Below, in pieces: positions 8,895 through 16,426 of a stretch of DNA of 64,000 bases (the stretch's first letter is position 1; each line of letters opens with the position of its first letter). The notes under the pieces are model-generated. The model did no database searches, was not told the origin of the DNA, and saw nothing but the letters and a program-made list of their open reading frames with translations. The stretch spans positions 1,488,001 through 1,552,000 of the forward strand of contig NZ_JAGSGD010000001.1 in assembly GCF_016772415.1 (NCBI RefSeq). Reading direction: 5' to 3'. This DNA comes from Phenylobacterium glaciei. GTDB lineage: Bacteria > Pseudomonadota > Alphaproteobacteria > Caulobacterales > Caulobacteraceae. Made by a program: the position numbers and the translations under genes.

Positions 8895-9731
8895 ATGGAC
8901 GGCTCCCAGCCTCTCGAATTCCGCACCGCCCGCCGGACCACCGAACGTATCCACATCCTGGGGGGCGACATCGACCTGGTGCGGCCTGAGGAGGTGATGC
9001 ACCACATCGGCCGCTTCATCGGCGCGGGCAAGAAGGCGATTATCGCCAACCACAACAGCCATAGCCTCTATCTGCTGAAGACGCGCCCGGAGCTGGCCAG
9101 CTTCTTCGCCAAGGCCGATCTGGTGGAGATGGACTCCACCCCGGTGATCTTCTTCGCCCGGCTGCTGGGGATGCCCAGCCGCACCTTCCATCGCTGCAGC
9201 TATGTCGACTTCCGGCCCCTGTTCTGGACGATGGTCGGCGCCAAGCAGTATCGCGTCTTTTACATCGGCGGGGCGCCGGGCGTGGTGGAGACCGCGTCGG
9301 AGCGCCTGATGGCCAAGTATCCCGGCGCGGTCATCGGCGGCCGTGACGGCTATTTCGACGCCACCCCCGGCTCGGCCGGCAACGCCGAGGCCCTGGCGCA
9401 GATCGCCGCCTTCAAGCCCGACATCCTGTTCGTCGGCATGGGCATGCCGCGCCAGGAACTTTGGATCGAAGCCAATCTTGAGGCCCTGCCGAACTGCGTG
9501 ATCATGCCGGTAGGCGCGGCCTTCGACTACGAGGCCGACGTTCAGGTGGCGCCGCCGCCCTGGATGAGCGACGCGGGTCTGGTCTGGGCCTTCCGTCTGG
9601 CCCAGGAGCCGCGGCGGATGTTCACCCGCTACTGCCTGGAGCCCTGGGCCCTGCTGCCCCTGGCGTTCAAGGATATCCGCGCGGCCATCGCGCGCCGCCG
9701 CGAACCCCTGCGGATTACGACGTCGGCCTAG
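8895..9731 (+). CDS. WecG/TagA/CpsF family glycosyltransferase
   Basis: This 278-residue protein belongs to GT family 26, which adds the second sugar to lipid-linked glycan precursors at the inner membrane. Recognisable elements are IIANHNSHSLYLL (acceptor-binding segment), DLVEMDSTPVIFFARLLG (around the catalytic Asp of TagA), FYIGGAPGVVETASERL, and the C-terminal FVGMGMPRQELWIEAN, which binds nucleotide sugar. The C-terminal tail is rich in Arg and aromatic residues, typical for membrane attachment (LAQEPRRMFTRYC). HfsJ of the Caulobacter holdfast pathway is of this family. It stands alone, divergent from the kinase/photolyase pair, about 11 kb from the large polysaccharide cluster. Confidence 0.9.
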   Translation: MDGSQPLEFRTARRTTERIHILGGDIDLVRPEEVMHHIGRFIGAGKKAIIANHNSHSLYLLKTRPELASFFAKADLVEMDSTPVIFFARLLGMPSRTFHRCSYVDFRPLFWTMVGAKQYRVFYIGGAPGVVETASERLMAKYPGAVIGGRDGYFDATPGSAGNAEALAQIAAFKPDILFVGMGMPRQELWIEANLEALPNCVIMPVGAAFDYEADVQVAPPPWMSDAGLVWAFRLAQEPRRMFTRYCLEPWALLPLAFKDIRAAIARRREPLRITTSA

Positions 9732-9902
9732 GGGCCGGACGGGAGTCACCGATCGGATCGGCCGGGCGCCTGTCGCGCATGGGGCTCCAAACACTTCAAA
9801 TCGCGATCCCCGCCCAGCGGAAAACAAACCCGGCGAGGAAGTCGCCCGGCGCGGTATGGCCTCATCCGGACCAATGCCCTACCGTCGCGCCGCGCACCGC
9901 GC

Positions 9903-9988
9903 GGGGACATGGCGGAACTGGTAGACGCGCCAGACTTAAAATCTGTTGGGCATCGCCCGTCCGGGTTCGACCCCCGGTGTCCCTACCA
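9903..9988 (+). tRNA. tRNA-Leu (anticodon UAA)
   Basis: An 86-base cloverleaf can be folded by eye. The acceptor arms are GGGGACA and TGTCCCT, with one terminal G-U pair. The D arm lies in GGCGGAACTGGTAGACGCGCC. The anticodon stem CCAGA/TCTGT holds the loop CTTAAAA with anticodon TAA. A long class II variable arm (GGGCATCGCCC) follows, then the T arm CCGGGTTCGACCCCCGG. The CCA end is encoded. The long variable arm and UAA anticodon identify leucine. No integrase or attachment-site duplication was seen beside it. Confidence 0.97.
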
Positions 9989-10072
9989 AGTCCCGCGACC
10001 ACCCGCCGCGCTGCAGGTTGTGGCATGGCGCAACCCGAAAACCCGTGTTTTAGCCGGCCATCACCCGCGGCC

Positions 10073-10843
10073 TCAGGCGGCCACGACTTCCCGCACGGTC
10101 GTCACACCGGCCGCGTCAAGCGCCGCGATCAGCTCTTTGACCGTCGCTTCGAGCTCAGCAGTATCCCGCCCCCGCAGCACCAGGTTTGAGCCGTAACCGC
10201 CCTCCCCGTAGAACGGATAGCTCCCCAGGCTCATCGCCGGGTGCGCCTTGGCCACCGTCTCCAGCGGCGCGGCGATGACGCCTTCGCCGGAGCCTTCGAC
10301 ACGGACTGTGCGGCTGATCACCACCGCGCCGCCCTTCAGGCGGTGGCCGACGTCCTCCAGCATGCCACGCATGATCTGCGGCACCCCGGCCAGGACGAAG
10401 ACATTGCCAATGGTGAATCCGGGCGGGCCCTGGACCGGGTTCTTCACCAGGTCGCCACCCACCGGCACCCGGGCCATCCGCCGCCGCGCGGCGTTGGGCT
10501 CGGAGCCCCAGCGGGCGGTCATCATGGCGATGATGTCGGGGTGCTCGTAGAGTTCGACGCCGAAGGCGGCGGCCACCGCGTCGGCGGTGATGTCGTCGTG
10601 GGTGGGCCCGATGCCGCCGGTGGTGATGACGTAGTCGTAGCGGGTACGGAGCGCATCAAGGGCGGCGATGATCTCCTCGTGGACGTCTGAGACCGTGCGC
10701 GCCTCCATCAGGTCCACCCCGTGGACCCCCAGATAGAGGGCGATATCGCGCAGGTTGGTGTCCTGGGTGCGGCCCGAAAGAATCTCGTCGCCGATGATCA
10801 GCACCGCGGCCGTCACCGCCCCGTCTGCCGCCGGACTACCCAT
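10073..10843 (-). CDS. CinA-like competence/damage-inducible protein A, molybdopterin-binding domain only
   Basis: The product (256 residues from the chosen start) is the N-terminal MoCF-biosynthesis-type domain of CinA: AAVLIIGDEILSGRTQDTN, then YVITTGGIGPTHDDITADAV, and later FVLAGVPQIMRGML. In CinA this domain hydrolyses ADP-ribose or related pyrophosphates; the C-terminal NMN deamidase domain of full CinA is absent, which is common in alphaproteobacteria. The ATG at the upper coordinate is preferred to a GTG five codons earlier because GGAG lies seven bases before it. The gene is divergent from sfsA across a 57-base gap. Confidence 0.9.
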   Translation of the reverse strand: MGSPAADGAVTAAVLIIGDEILSGRTQDTNLRDIALYLGVHGVDLMEARTVSDVHEEIIAALDALRTRYDYVITTGGIGPTHDDITADAVAAAFGVELYEHPDIIAMMTARWGSEPNAARRRMARVPVGGDLVKNPVQGPPGFTIGNVFVLAGVPQIMRGMLEDVGHRLKGGAVVISRTVRVEGSGEGVIAAPLETVAKAHPAMSLGSYPFYGEGGYGSNLVLRGRDTAELEATVKELIAALDAAGVTTVREVVAA

Positions 10844-10900
10844 CGCCGCTCTCCTCACCTAGATCAGGCTTCCGCTTAGCGTATCGGACTAACCCCGCCC

Positions 10901-11629
10901 ATGGACTTCCCGCAACCGCTCGTTCGTGGCCGGCTGGTCAGTCGCTATAAGCGCTTCTTCGCCGACGTGGTGCTGGACGACGGCACGGAACTGACCACCC
11001 ACTGTCCCAATCCCGGTGCCATGCTGGGGCTGAACACGCCGGGCTTCCCGGTGTGGATATCGAAGTCCGACAATCCCAAGCGCAAGCTCGCCCACACCCT
11101 GGAGATCGTCGAGGTCGATGGCGGGCTTGTGGGGATCAACACCATGCACCCCAACAGGCTGGTGGCCGAGGCGCTGGAGGCCGACCGGATCCCCGAGCTC
11201 TCGGGCTATGCCGGGGTCCGCCGCGAGGTGAACTACGGCGTGGCAAGCCGCATCGACTTCCTCTTGGAGAGCCCGAATCGCCCGCCCTGCTGGCTGGAAG
11301 TGAAGAACAGTCACCTGAAGCGCGGCGGGACCCTGGCCGAATTCCCTGACTGCGTGGCGGCGCGGTCGCTGAAGCACCTTGGCGAACTGAAGGCCATGGC
11401 GGCCCAAGGCCACCGGGCGGTGATGCTGTTCGTGATCCAACGCACCGACTGCGACGTCTTCGCCGCCTGCGCCGAGCTCGACCCCAAATACGCCGCGGGC
11501 CTGATCGACGCGGCGCAGGCAGGGGTTGAGGTTTTGTGCTATGCTTGCCACATCGGTGCAGACGCCATCCGCATCACCCATCGCATTCCTTGGCGCGACG
11601 CCCCGGTTGTCGCGGAGCAGAGACCATGA
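10901..11629 (+). CDS. sfsA: Sugar fermentation stimulation protein A homologue
   Basis: A 242-residue SfsA family member of normal length. The N-terminal OB-fold part ([17 protein letters not shown]) and the nuclease-like part with [14 protein letters not shown] and the following [16 protein letters not shown] are clear family signatures. The Asp/Glu/Lys arrangement resembles PD-(D/E)xK enzymes. SfsA binds DNA in E. coli and influences maltose metabolism; its biochemical role is not settled. The ATG of map lies inside its last codons (ATGA overlap), so the two are co-translated. That pairing recurs in alphaproteobacterial genomes as far as I recall. Confidence 0.95.
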   Translation: MDFPQPLVRGRLVSRYKRFFADVVLDDGTELTTHCPNPGAMLGLNTPGFPVWISKSDNPKRKLAHTLEIVEVDGGLVGINTMHPNRLVAEALEADRIPELSGYAGVRREVNYGVASRIDFLLESPNRPPCWLEVKNSHLKRGGTLAEFPDCVAARSLKHLGELKAMAAQGHRAVMLFVIQRTDCDVFAACAELDPKYAAGLIDAAQAGVEVLCYACHIGADAIRITHRIPWRDAPVVAEQRP

Positions 11630-12450
11630 CCCTCAACGACGTCCTCGAGGCTGAAACCCGCACCGGCGAGATCCGCGTCCATGGCCCGGAGGGGTTCGAG
11701 GGCATGCGCGTCGCCGGCAAGCTGGCCGCCGAGTGTCTGGATTTGCTGACGCCCTACGTCGTGCCCGGCGTGGTCACCGATGAGCTGGACCGGCTGGCGC
11801 GGGAATTCATCCTGGATCACAAGGCCCTGCCAGCCTGCCTGGGCTATCGCGGCTACACCAAGACGGTCTGCATCTCGGTCAATCACGTGGTCTGCCACGG
11901 CATTCCCAGTGAGCGGGCCCTGCGCGAGGGCGACATCGCCAATATCGACGTCACCTGTATTGTAGACGGCTGGCACGGGGACCACAGCCGCATGTACGGC
12001 GTCGGCCCCATCGCGCCGCGCGCCAAGCGGCTGATCGATGTGACCTATGAGGCCATGCAGCGTGGCCTGGACGCGGTGAAGCCCGGGGCCCGGACCGGCG
12101 ACATCGGCTTTGCGATCCAACAGTATGTGGAGGCCCAGCGCTGCTCGGTGGTGCGCGACTTCTGCGGCCACGGCCTGGGCCGCGTCTTCCACGACGCCCC
12201 CAACATCCTGCACTTCGGCCACAAAAACACTGGCGAGCTGCTGCGGCCGGGCATGTTCTTCACCATCGAACCGATGGTGAACCTGGGCAAGCACCCGGTG
12301 AAGATCCTGGCGGATGGCTGGACGGCGGTGACCCGCGACAAGTCGCTGTCGGCCCAGTGCGAGCATTCGGTGGGCGTGACGGAGACCGGCTACGAGGTCT
12401 TCACCCTGTCGCCGCAAGGCCTGTTCAAGCCGCCCGTGCAGGGTGACTGA
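11626..12450 (+). CDS. map: Type I methionine aminopeptidase
   Basis: This 274-residue enzyme removes the N-terminal methionine from nascent proteins in the cytosol. The five metal ligands of the pita-bread fold can be followed: Asp in [15 protein letters not shown] (two aspartates), His in [11 protein letters not shown], Glu in FFTIEPMVN and Glu in [14 protein letters not shown]. The substrate-binding His is in NHVVCHGIP. The ATG overlaps the sfsA stop codon by four bases; the frame extends further upstream, but that portion coincides with sfsA. Length and motifs fit the short type Ia group. Confidence 0.96.
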   Translation: MTLNDVLEAETRTGEIRVHGPEGFEGMRVAGKLAAECLDLLTPYVVPGVVTDELDRLAREFILDHKALPACLGYRGYTKTVCISVNHVVCHGIPSERALREGDIANIDVTCIVDGWHGDHSRMYGVGPIAPRAKRLIDVTYEAMQRGLDAVKPGARTGDIGFAIQQYVEAQRCSVVRDFCGHGLGRVFHDAPNILHFGHKNTGELLRPGMFFTIEPMVNLGKHPVKILADGWTAVTRDKSLSAQCEHSVGVTETGYEVFTLSPQGLFKPPVQGD

Positions 12451-12458
12451 GGCTTACG

Positions 12459-12788
12459 TCAGAAGAACATCGCCCGGGCGGCGGCGATCAAGCCGGCCCA
12501 ACCGAGCAGACTGCCCACCGTAATGAAGGCCAGCGATCGGCGCGGCGACCAGCGGTGATCGTCGGCGCGCTGTTCGGTGAAGCTGGCCGCCAGGTCGGCC
12601 TGCAGGCGGCGAGCCGGACTGTCGACGGGATCGAAGGCGCCGTCGGCCAGGCGCACCGGCGATGGGGCAAGAACCCAGGCCTCGGCGGGGACCGGCGGGA
12701 TGTCGAGAGCCTCGTAGGCCTCTTCAACGCGTTTCTGGGGGCGGGCCATCGCTTGGGGGGTCTCCACGAACGACTCAACCTTGACCAC
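12459..12788 (-). CDS. Small membrane-anchored protein of unknown function
   Basis: I do not recognise this 109-residue protein. It has a charged, Pro-containing N-terminal part (RPQKRVEEAYEALDIPPVPAEAW), a middle segment that looks soluble and helical, and a single C-terminal hydrophobic helix (LAFITVGSLLGWAGLIAAARAMFF), so it is probably a tail-anchored inner-membrane protein. The GTG start is listed; an ATG 13 codons further in is an alternative. It is convergent with map and divergent from radC. Its promoter region would be shared with the LexA-like box upstream of radC. Confidence 0.6.
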   Translation of the reverse strand: MVKVESFVETPQAMARPQKRVEEAYEALDIPPVPAEAWVLAPSPVRLADGAFDPVDSPARRLQADLAASFTEQRADDHRWSPRRSLAFITVGSLLGWAGLIAAARAMFF

Positions 12789-12870
12789 TTTGAGTCTAAC
12801 AAATCGTCTCTGTGCGTAGTTACCGAGCGGTTAGCTGCGTCGATGCGCCTCGCCCGGTCTTGCAAAACTG

Positions 12871-12885
12871 GAACGAATAAGGAAC
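12871..12885. promoter_or_regulatory. Candidate LexA (SOS) box, GAAC-N7-GAAC
   Basis: The sequence GAACGAATAAGGAAC is a direct repeat GAAC-N7-GAAC, which read on the other strand is GTTC-N7-GTTC, the known LexA operator of alphaproteobacteria. It lies 33 bases before the radC ATG and about 80 bases before the divergent small membrane protein. Control of either gene by the SOS response is inference. Confidence 0.55.
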
Positions 12886-12917
12886 ATTGACCCGACGAAC
12901 GGTTGCGGAGCGGTTCC

Positions 12918-13661
12918 ATGGCGGACGGTGGCGAACTTCAGGAAGCCTGGAGCGGTGAGCTCTTCCCCGCCAGACCCGTCGCCAAGACCAAGCCGCACTA
13001 TCTCGGCCACCGCGACCGGCTGCGGGACCGGACGCGGGCCGGGGGTTTTTCGGGTCTGCCCGACTATGAGTTTCTGGAGCTCTACCTGTTCCGAACCATC
13101 CCGCGCGGCGACGTCAAACCCCTGGCCAAGGCGCTGCTGGCGCGGTTTGGGTCCCTCCCGGGAGTGCTGGGCGCTTCGCTGGACGAGCTGAAGACAGTGG
13201 GCGGGGTCGGCGACGCCGTGGCCCTGGACCTGAAGCTGCTGCAGGAGGCGGCGCTTAGGGTCGGCAAGGCTGCGGTGGTCAAGCGCACGGTGATCTCGTC
13301 CTCCAGCGCGCTTTCGGCCTATGTCCGCACCGCCTTGGCCCACGAACCGCGCGAGCAGTTCCGGGTGCTGTTCCTGGACAAGAAGAACCAGCTGATCGCC
13401 GACGAGGTGATGAACCATGGCACGGTCGATCACGCGCCCGTCTATCCGCGCGAGGTGATGCGACGGGCGCTGGAGCTATCGGCCAGCGCGCTGATCCTGG
13501 TGCACAACCACCCCAGCGGCGATCCCACGCCGTCCGGCGCCGACGTTCAGATGACCCGCGAGATCGTCGAGGCGGGCCGGTCTCTGCGCATCGCCATCCA
13601 TGACCATCTGGTGGTGGGCCGCGACGGGGTGGCCAGCTTCAAGGCGCTGGGGCTGTTTTAG
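12918..13661 (+). CDS. radC: RadC family JAMM/MPN domain protein
   Basis: The 247-residue product has the two parts of RadC: an N-terminal helix-hairpin-helix region (PGVLGASLDELKTVGGVGDA) and a C-terminal JAB/MPN domain with the zinc motif HNHPSGDPTPSGAD. RadC was once linked to DNA repair, but its role is not established and the MPN domain suggests peptidase-like chemistry. The ATG is chosen over a TTG five codons upstream. A LexA-like box sits in its promoter region, and a perfect 11-base dyad follows its stop. Confidence 0.93.
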   Translation: MADGGELQEAWSGELFPARPVAKTKPHYLGHRDRLRDRTRAGGFSGLPDYEFLELYLFRTIPRGDVKPLAKALLARFGSLPGVLGASLDELKTVGGVGDAVALDLKLLQEAALRVGKAAVVKRTVISSSSALSAYVRTALAHEPREQFRVLFLDKKNQLIADEVMNHGTVDHAPVYPREVMRRALELSASALILVHNHPSGDPTPSGADVQMTREIVEAGRSLRIAIHDHLVVGRDGVASFKALGLF

Positions 13662-13677
13662 CCCTGTCCAGGCCCGG

Positions 13678-13718
13678 ACGTCGCGGCCGTCCACAGGCTA
13701 AGCGTCGGGCCGCGACGT
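13678..13718 (+). terminator. Perfect 11-base inverted repeat after radC, possible transcription end
   Basis: ACGTCGCGGCC and GGCCGCGACGT pair perfectly across a 19-base spacer, starting 17 bases after the radC stop. No run of T follows, so this is not a classic intrinsic terminator; it may stabilise the mRNA end or act as a protein-binding site. The remaining bases up to sapC show no further gene. Confidence 0.35.
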
Positions 13719-13956
13719 GATGTTCAATGCGATCGTCCACTGACGGTCTGGCGCCTGCTTCCTCGTGGCGGAAGCACCCCTGGGCCATGGCGTGCGCGCA
13801 CGAAGCCAGCACGACGGACTCCAGTCCGTGGCGACCGGCCAGGCAGCAGAAAAGAGCCGCAGGATGGCGTAATTCGTGATCGCGTGTTTTAACGGTATAT
13901 CGTCTGCGGCCTGAGGTTTGCAGGCGGAATGGCTTGGGGGAGCTATTCGTGTCGCG

Positions 13957-14673
13957 ATGAGACCACTTTTCTATCAGAATCCGGTTGCGCTTCACCCGGC
14001 CGCGCATGGCGCGGCGGGGCTGGCGGAGACGTTCGACTACGGCTTCGCGCGTAACACCAACGCCATTCCGATCAGCCTGTCTGAAATCCCGGCCGCGGCC
14101 CTATCCTATCCCATCGTGTTTACCGTGGATGGAGCTGTCACGCCGGTTGCGATCGTCGGGCTCATGGCCGACCAGAACCTGTTTGTTGACGCCCATGGAG
14201 CTTGGCGTAGCGGCTGCTACATCCCGGCATATGTCCGTCGCTACCCCTTCATCCTGGCCGAAGACCCGGACGGTCGAAGCGTGCAGCTCTGTGTTGAGGA
14301 CGACCCTGAGGTCTTGGTCCCCGCGGGCGGCCGTCCCCTTTTCGCCAACGGCGCGCCTTCGGCCATGACTCAGGAAGCTTTCAGTTTTTGCAAGCATCAT
14401 CGCGCCGAACATCTTGCGACAGGACCTTTCGTCGAGGCCCTGATTGCCTGCGGGATCCTTGTTGAGCGTACCGCAGGTGCGATTTTGCCGGACGGTCGCG
14501 AGATCCAGCTGGAGGGCCTAGCGGGCATTGACGAGGTCAAGTTTGCGGCCCTGCCTGATGAAGCCCATGCGCTCCTCAAGCGCCAGGGCTGGCTAGGCGC
14601 GGTCTACGCCCAGATCTTGTCGGGCCTCAACTGGCCGCGCCTGGGCGACATGCTGCTCGAAACGGCCAAATAG
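13957..14673 (+). CDS. SapC family protein
   Basis: This 238-residue protein matches the SapC family, seen directly in the opening MRPLFYQNPVALHPAAHG and in ISLSEIPAAALSYPIVFT, YPFILAEDPDG, and the C-terminal LNWPRLGDML. SapC proteins were named from a peptide-resistance/S-layer context, and their biochemistry is not known; they commonly sit beside outer-membrane receptors or surface-modification genes in alphaproteobacteria. The ATG that matches the family start is chosen, though the frame is open to a TTG 13 codons earlier. Here it precedes the arylsulfotransferase-sulfotransferase trio by about 75 bases in the same direction. Confidence 0.85.
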   Translation: MRPLFYQNPVALHPAAHGAAGLAETFDYGFARNTNAIPISLSEIPAAALSYPIVFTVDGAVTPVAIVGLMADQNLFVDAHGAWRSGCYIPAYVRRYPFILAEDPDGRSVQLCVEDDPEVLVPAGGRPLFANGAPSAMTQEAFSFCKHHRAEHLATGPFVEALIACGILVERTAGAILPDGREIQLEGLAGIDEVKFAALPDEAHALLKRQGWLGAVYAQILSGLNWPRLGDMLLETAK

Positions 14674-14747
14674 GCGCAGAGGGGCCCTATTGGAGCTTCG
14701 GCTCTTAGGTGGAAATCAATTTAACCTAGACGACCTGAAGGTGAAGG

Positions 14748-16181
14748 TTGCTCGCTTGGCGCGAAACAGTATTCCTCTTGCGTGGCGTGAAGCGACGCGC
14801 CGGTGAGGTGACCGAAAGTGTGGTCGCTCTTCATCCAGTATCCGGGCGACGTGCATTGAGACACAATTGGCTTCCTCTCCTGTCGATGTTTTGGGGCGTC
14901 GCCCTTTTCTCGTATCTCTACGGGGTCGGTTCGCAGGAATATGATCTGTTTCCCGCTGATCTGGTCCACGCGGCCGTGGTTCCAGCCAAGAAGGCCGTGG
15001 CGACGGTCATCGGCCACGTCTCCGTGCCCTACGCCAAGACGACCGCGAAGCAGACCATCACCGTCCTCAAGCCGGAGGCGATGCAGCCTGGGCTGACGAT
15101 GCTGAGCGGCGTTGGTGATCGCGGCGCTCTCTTCGTGAAACTGGTAGATGCGCAGGGCCGAGCCCATCACACGTGGGATCTCGACTTCTTCTCGCACTGG
15201 CCGAACCCCGTCCATGTTCCGGCGGACGAACGTCCCAAGCAGCGACCGGGCACTCACATTCACGGAATGTCGCTCTCGCCGAATGGCGACCTGACGTTCA
15301 ACTATGAATATCTCGGAACCATGCAGGTCGATATCTGCGGGCGTACCAAGTGGCGGCTGCCGCGACAGACGCATCACTCCCTGTTCCGTGACGAGGACGG
15401 CTATTTCTGGACCTCGGAGGCCAAGATCGCTCACCAGCCTCGGCCCGACCTGCCCGGCTACAAGCCGCCGTTCTTTGACTACAAGATTTTGAAGGTCTCG
15501 CCCCAGGGCAAGGTGGTCGAGGAACTGGACATGTTCAACGTCATCCAGCGGAGCGGATACACTGGTCTCCTGTACCAGATGTCACAGGACAATGACCGGC
15601 CGCAGGTGACCGGGGACACCCTGCACGTCAATCGCGTGGAGGTGTTTCCTGCGTCAATGACGCCTGGAATATTCAAGCCCGGCGATATCATGGTCTCGAT
15701 GCGCAATATCAACACCGTGATTGTCATCGATCAGCGCACCCACCTGATCAAGACTGTGATCGCAGGCCGGTTTGTGCGCCAGCACGACACCCGTTTTGTC
15801 GATGGCTCCACCATTTCGGTGTTCGACAACAACAACATCGGTGCGCCAGACGAGCAAGCATCGAGCCGAATTTTACTCTATTCCGTCGCCCACAACAGCG
15901 AGAAGGTGTTGTTCGAAGGCAATGCCGAACACCCCTTTTTCACCTATATCATGGGCAAACAGCACCAGCTTGAGAATGGCGGTCTGCTCGTGACCGAGGC
16001 GGTCAAGGGCCGGGCCATAGAAGTGGACCGCGAGGGGCATGTGGTTTGGACATACAACAACATAATCAAGGACGGTTTGGCCGGCCTGCTGGAAGATGCC
16101 CAGAGAATTCCGCCCGGCGTCCTCTCGGAAGCGCGGCTGGCCGAGCTCTCCGCCGCCTGCCCGAAAGCCGACAAGCCATGA
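14748..16181 (+). CDS. Membrane-anchored arylsulfotransferase (ASST) family protein
   Basis: A 477-residue protein with one N-terminal transmembrane segment (NWLPLLSMFWGVALFSYLYGVG) followed by a large periplasmic beta-propeller of the arylsulfotransferase type. Landmarks are GTHIHGMSLSPNGDLTFNYE, TKWRLPRQTHHSLFRDEDGY, the blade motif FVRQHDTRFVDGSTISVFDN, and KQHQLENGGLLVTEAVKGRA, which carry the His and Asn residues typical of these enzymes. ASSTs move sulfate between phenolic esters without PAPS. The TTG start is uncertain; in-frame GTG codons lie 20 and 25 codons further in. Its stop overlaps the next ATG by four bases, coupling it to the small membrane protein and the sulfotransferase. 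Confidence 0.82.
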   Translation: MLAWRETVFLLRGVKRRAGEVTESVVALHPVSGRRALRHNWLPLLSMFWGVALFSYLYGVGSQEYDLFPADLVHAAVVPAKKAVATVIGHVSVPYAKTTAKQTITVLKPEAMQPGLTMLSGVGDRGALFVKLVDAQGRAHHTWDLDFFSHWPNPVHVPADERPKQRPGTHIHGMSLSPNGDLTFNYEYLGTMQVDICGRTKWRLPRQTHHSLFRDEDGYFWTSEAKIAHQPRPDLPGYKPPFFDYKILKVSPQGKVVEELDMFNVIQRSGYTGLLYQMSQDNDRPQVTGDTLHVNRVEVFPASMTPGIFKPGDIMVSMRNINTVIVIDQRTHLIKTVIAGRFVRQHDTRFVDGSTISVFDNNNIGAPDEQASSRILLYSVAHNSEKVLFEGNAEHPFFTYIMGKQHQLENGGLLVTEAVKGRAIEVDREGHVVWTYNNIIKDGLAGLLEDAQRIPPGVLSEARLAELSAACPKADKP

Positions 16182-16426
16182 TCAAGCCCGAACGCCTTCG
16201 CCGCAAAGCCATGTTCGCCTATTTCGGATGCCTGATGGCCTTGGCCCTGCTGACCCCCGGGCCGGCGTTTGCCTATGTCGGGCCGGGCCTTGGCCTCGGC
16301 GCCATCGCGTCGTTCTTCAGCTTGGTCGGCGCGGTGCTCTTCGGGATCCTCGGGTTCGCCTGGTATCCATTGAAGCGCCTGATCCGTCGCTTCCGGACCA
16401 AGACCTCGGACGACGAACCCACATGA
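16178..16426 (+). CDS. Small membrane protein linked to sulfotransferases, unknown function
   Basis: This 82-residue protein has an N-terminal hydrophobic helix ending in PGPAFAY, possibly a cleaved signal, then the motif YVGPGLGLGAIASFFSLVGA with a second membrane helix and a basic tail (LKRLIRRFRTKTSDDEPT). I recall short 'YVGPG' membrane proteins next to sulfotransferase or phosphodiesterase genes in other genomes, but no function is known to me. It overlaps both neighbours by four bases (ATGA on each side), so it is translated with them and may be a subunit or anchor. Confidence 0.8.
   Translation: MIKPERLRRKAMFAYFGCLMALALLTPGPAFAYVGPGLGLGAIASFFSLVGAVLFGILGFAWYPLKRLIRRFRTKTSDDEPT

Noticed and set aside
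9903..9988. tRNA-Leu as an integration site of a genomic island
   Set aside because: No integrase gene and no repeat of the tRNA 3' end was found in the window.
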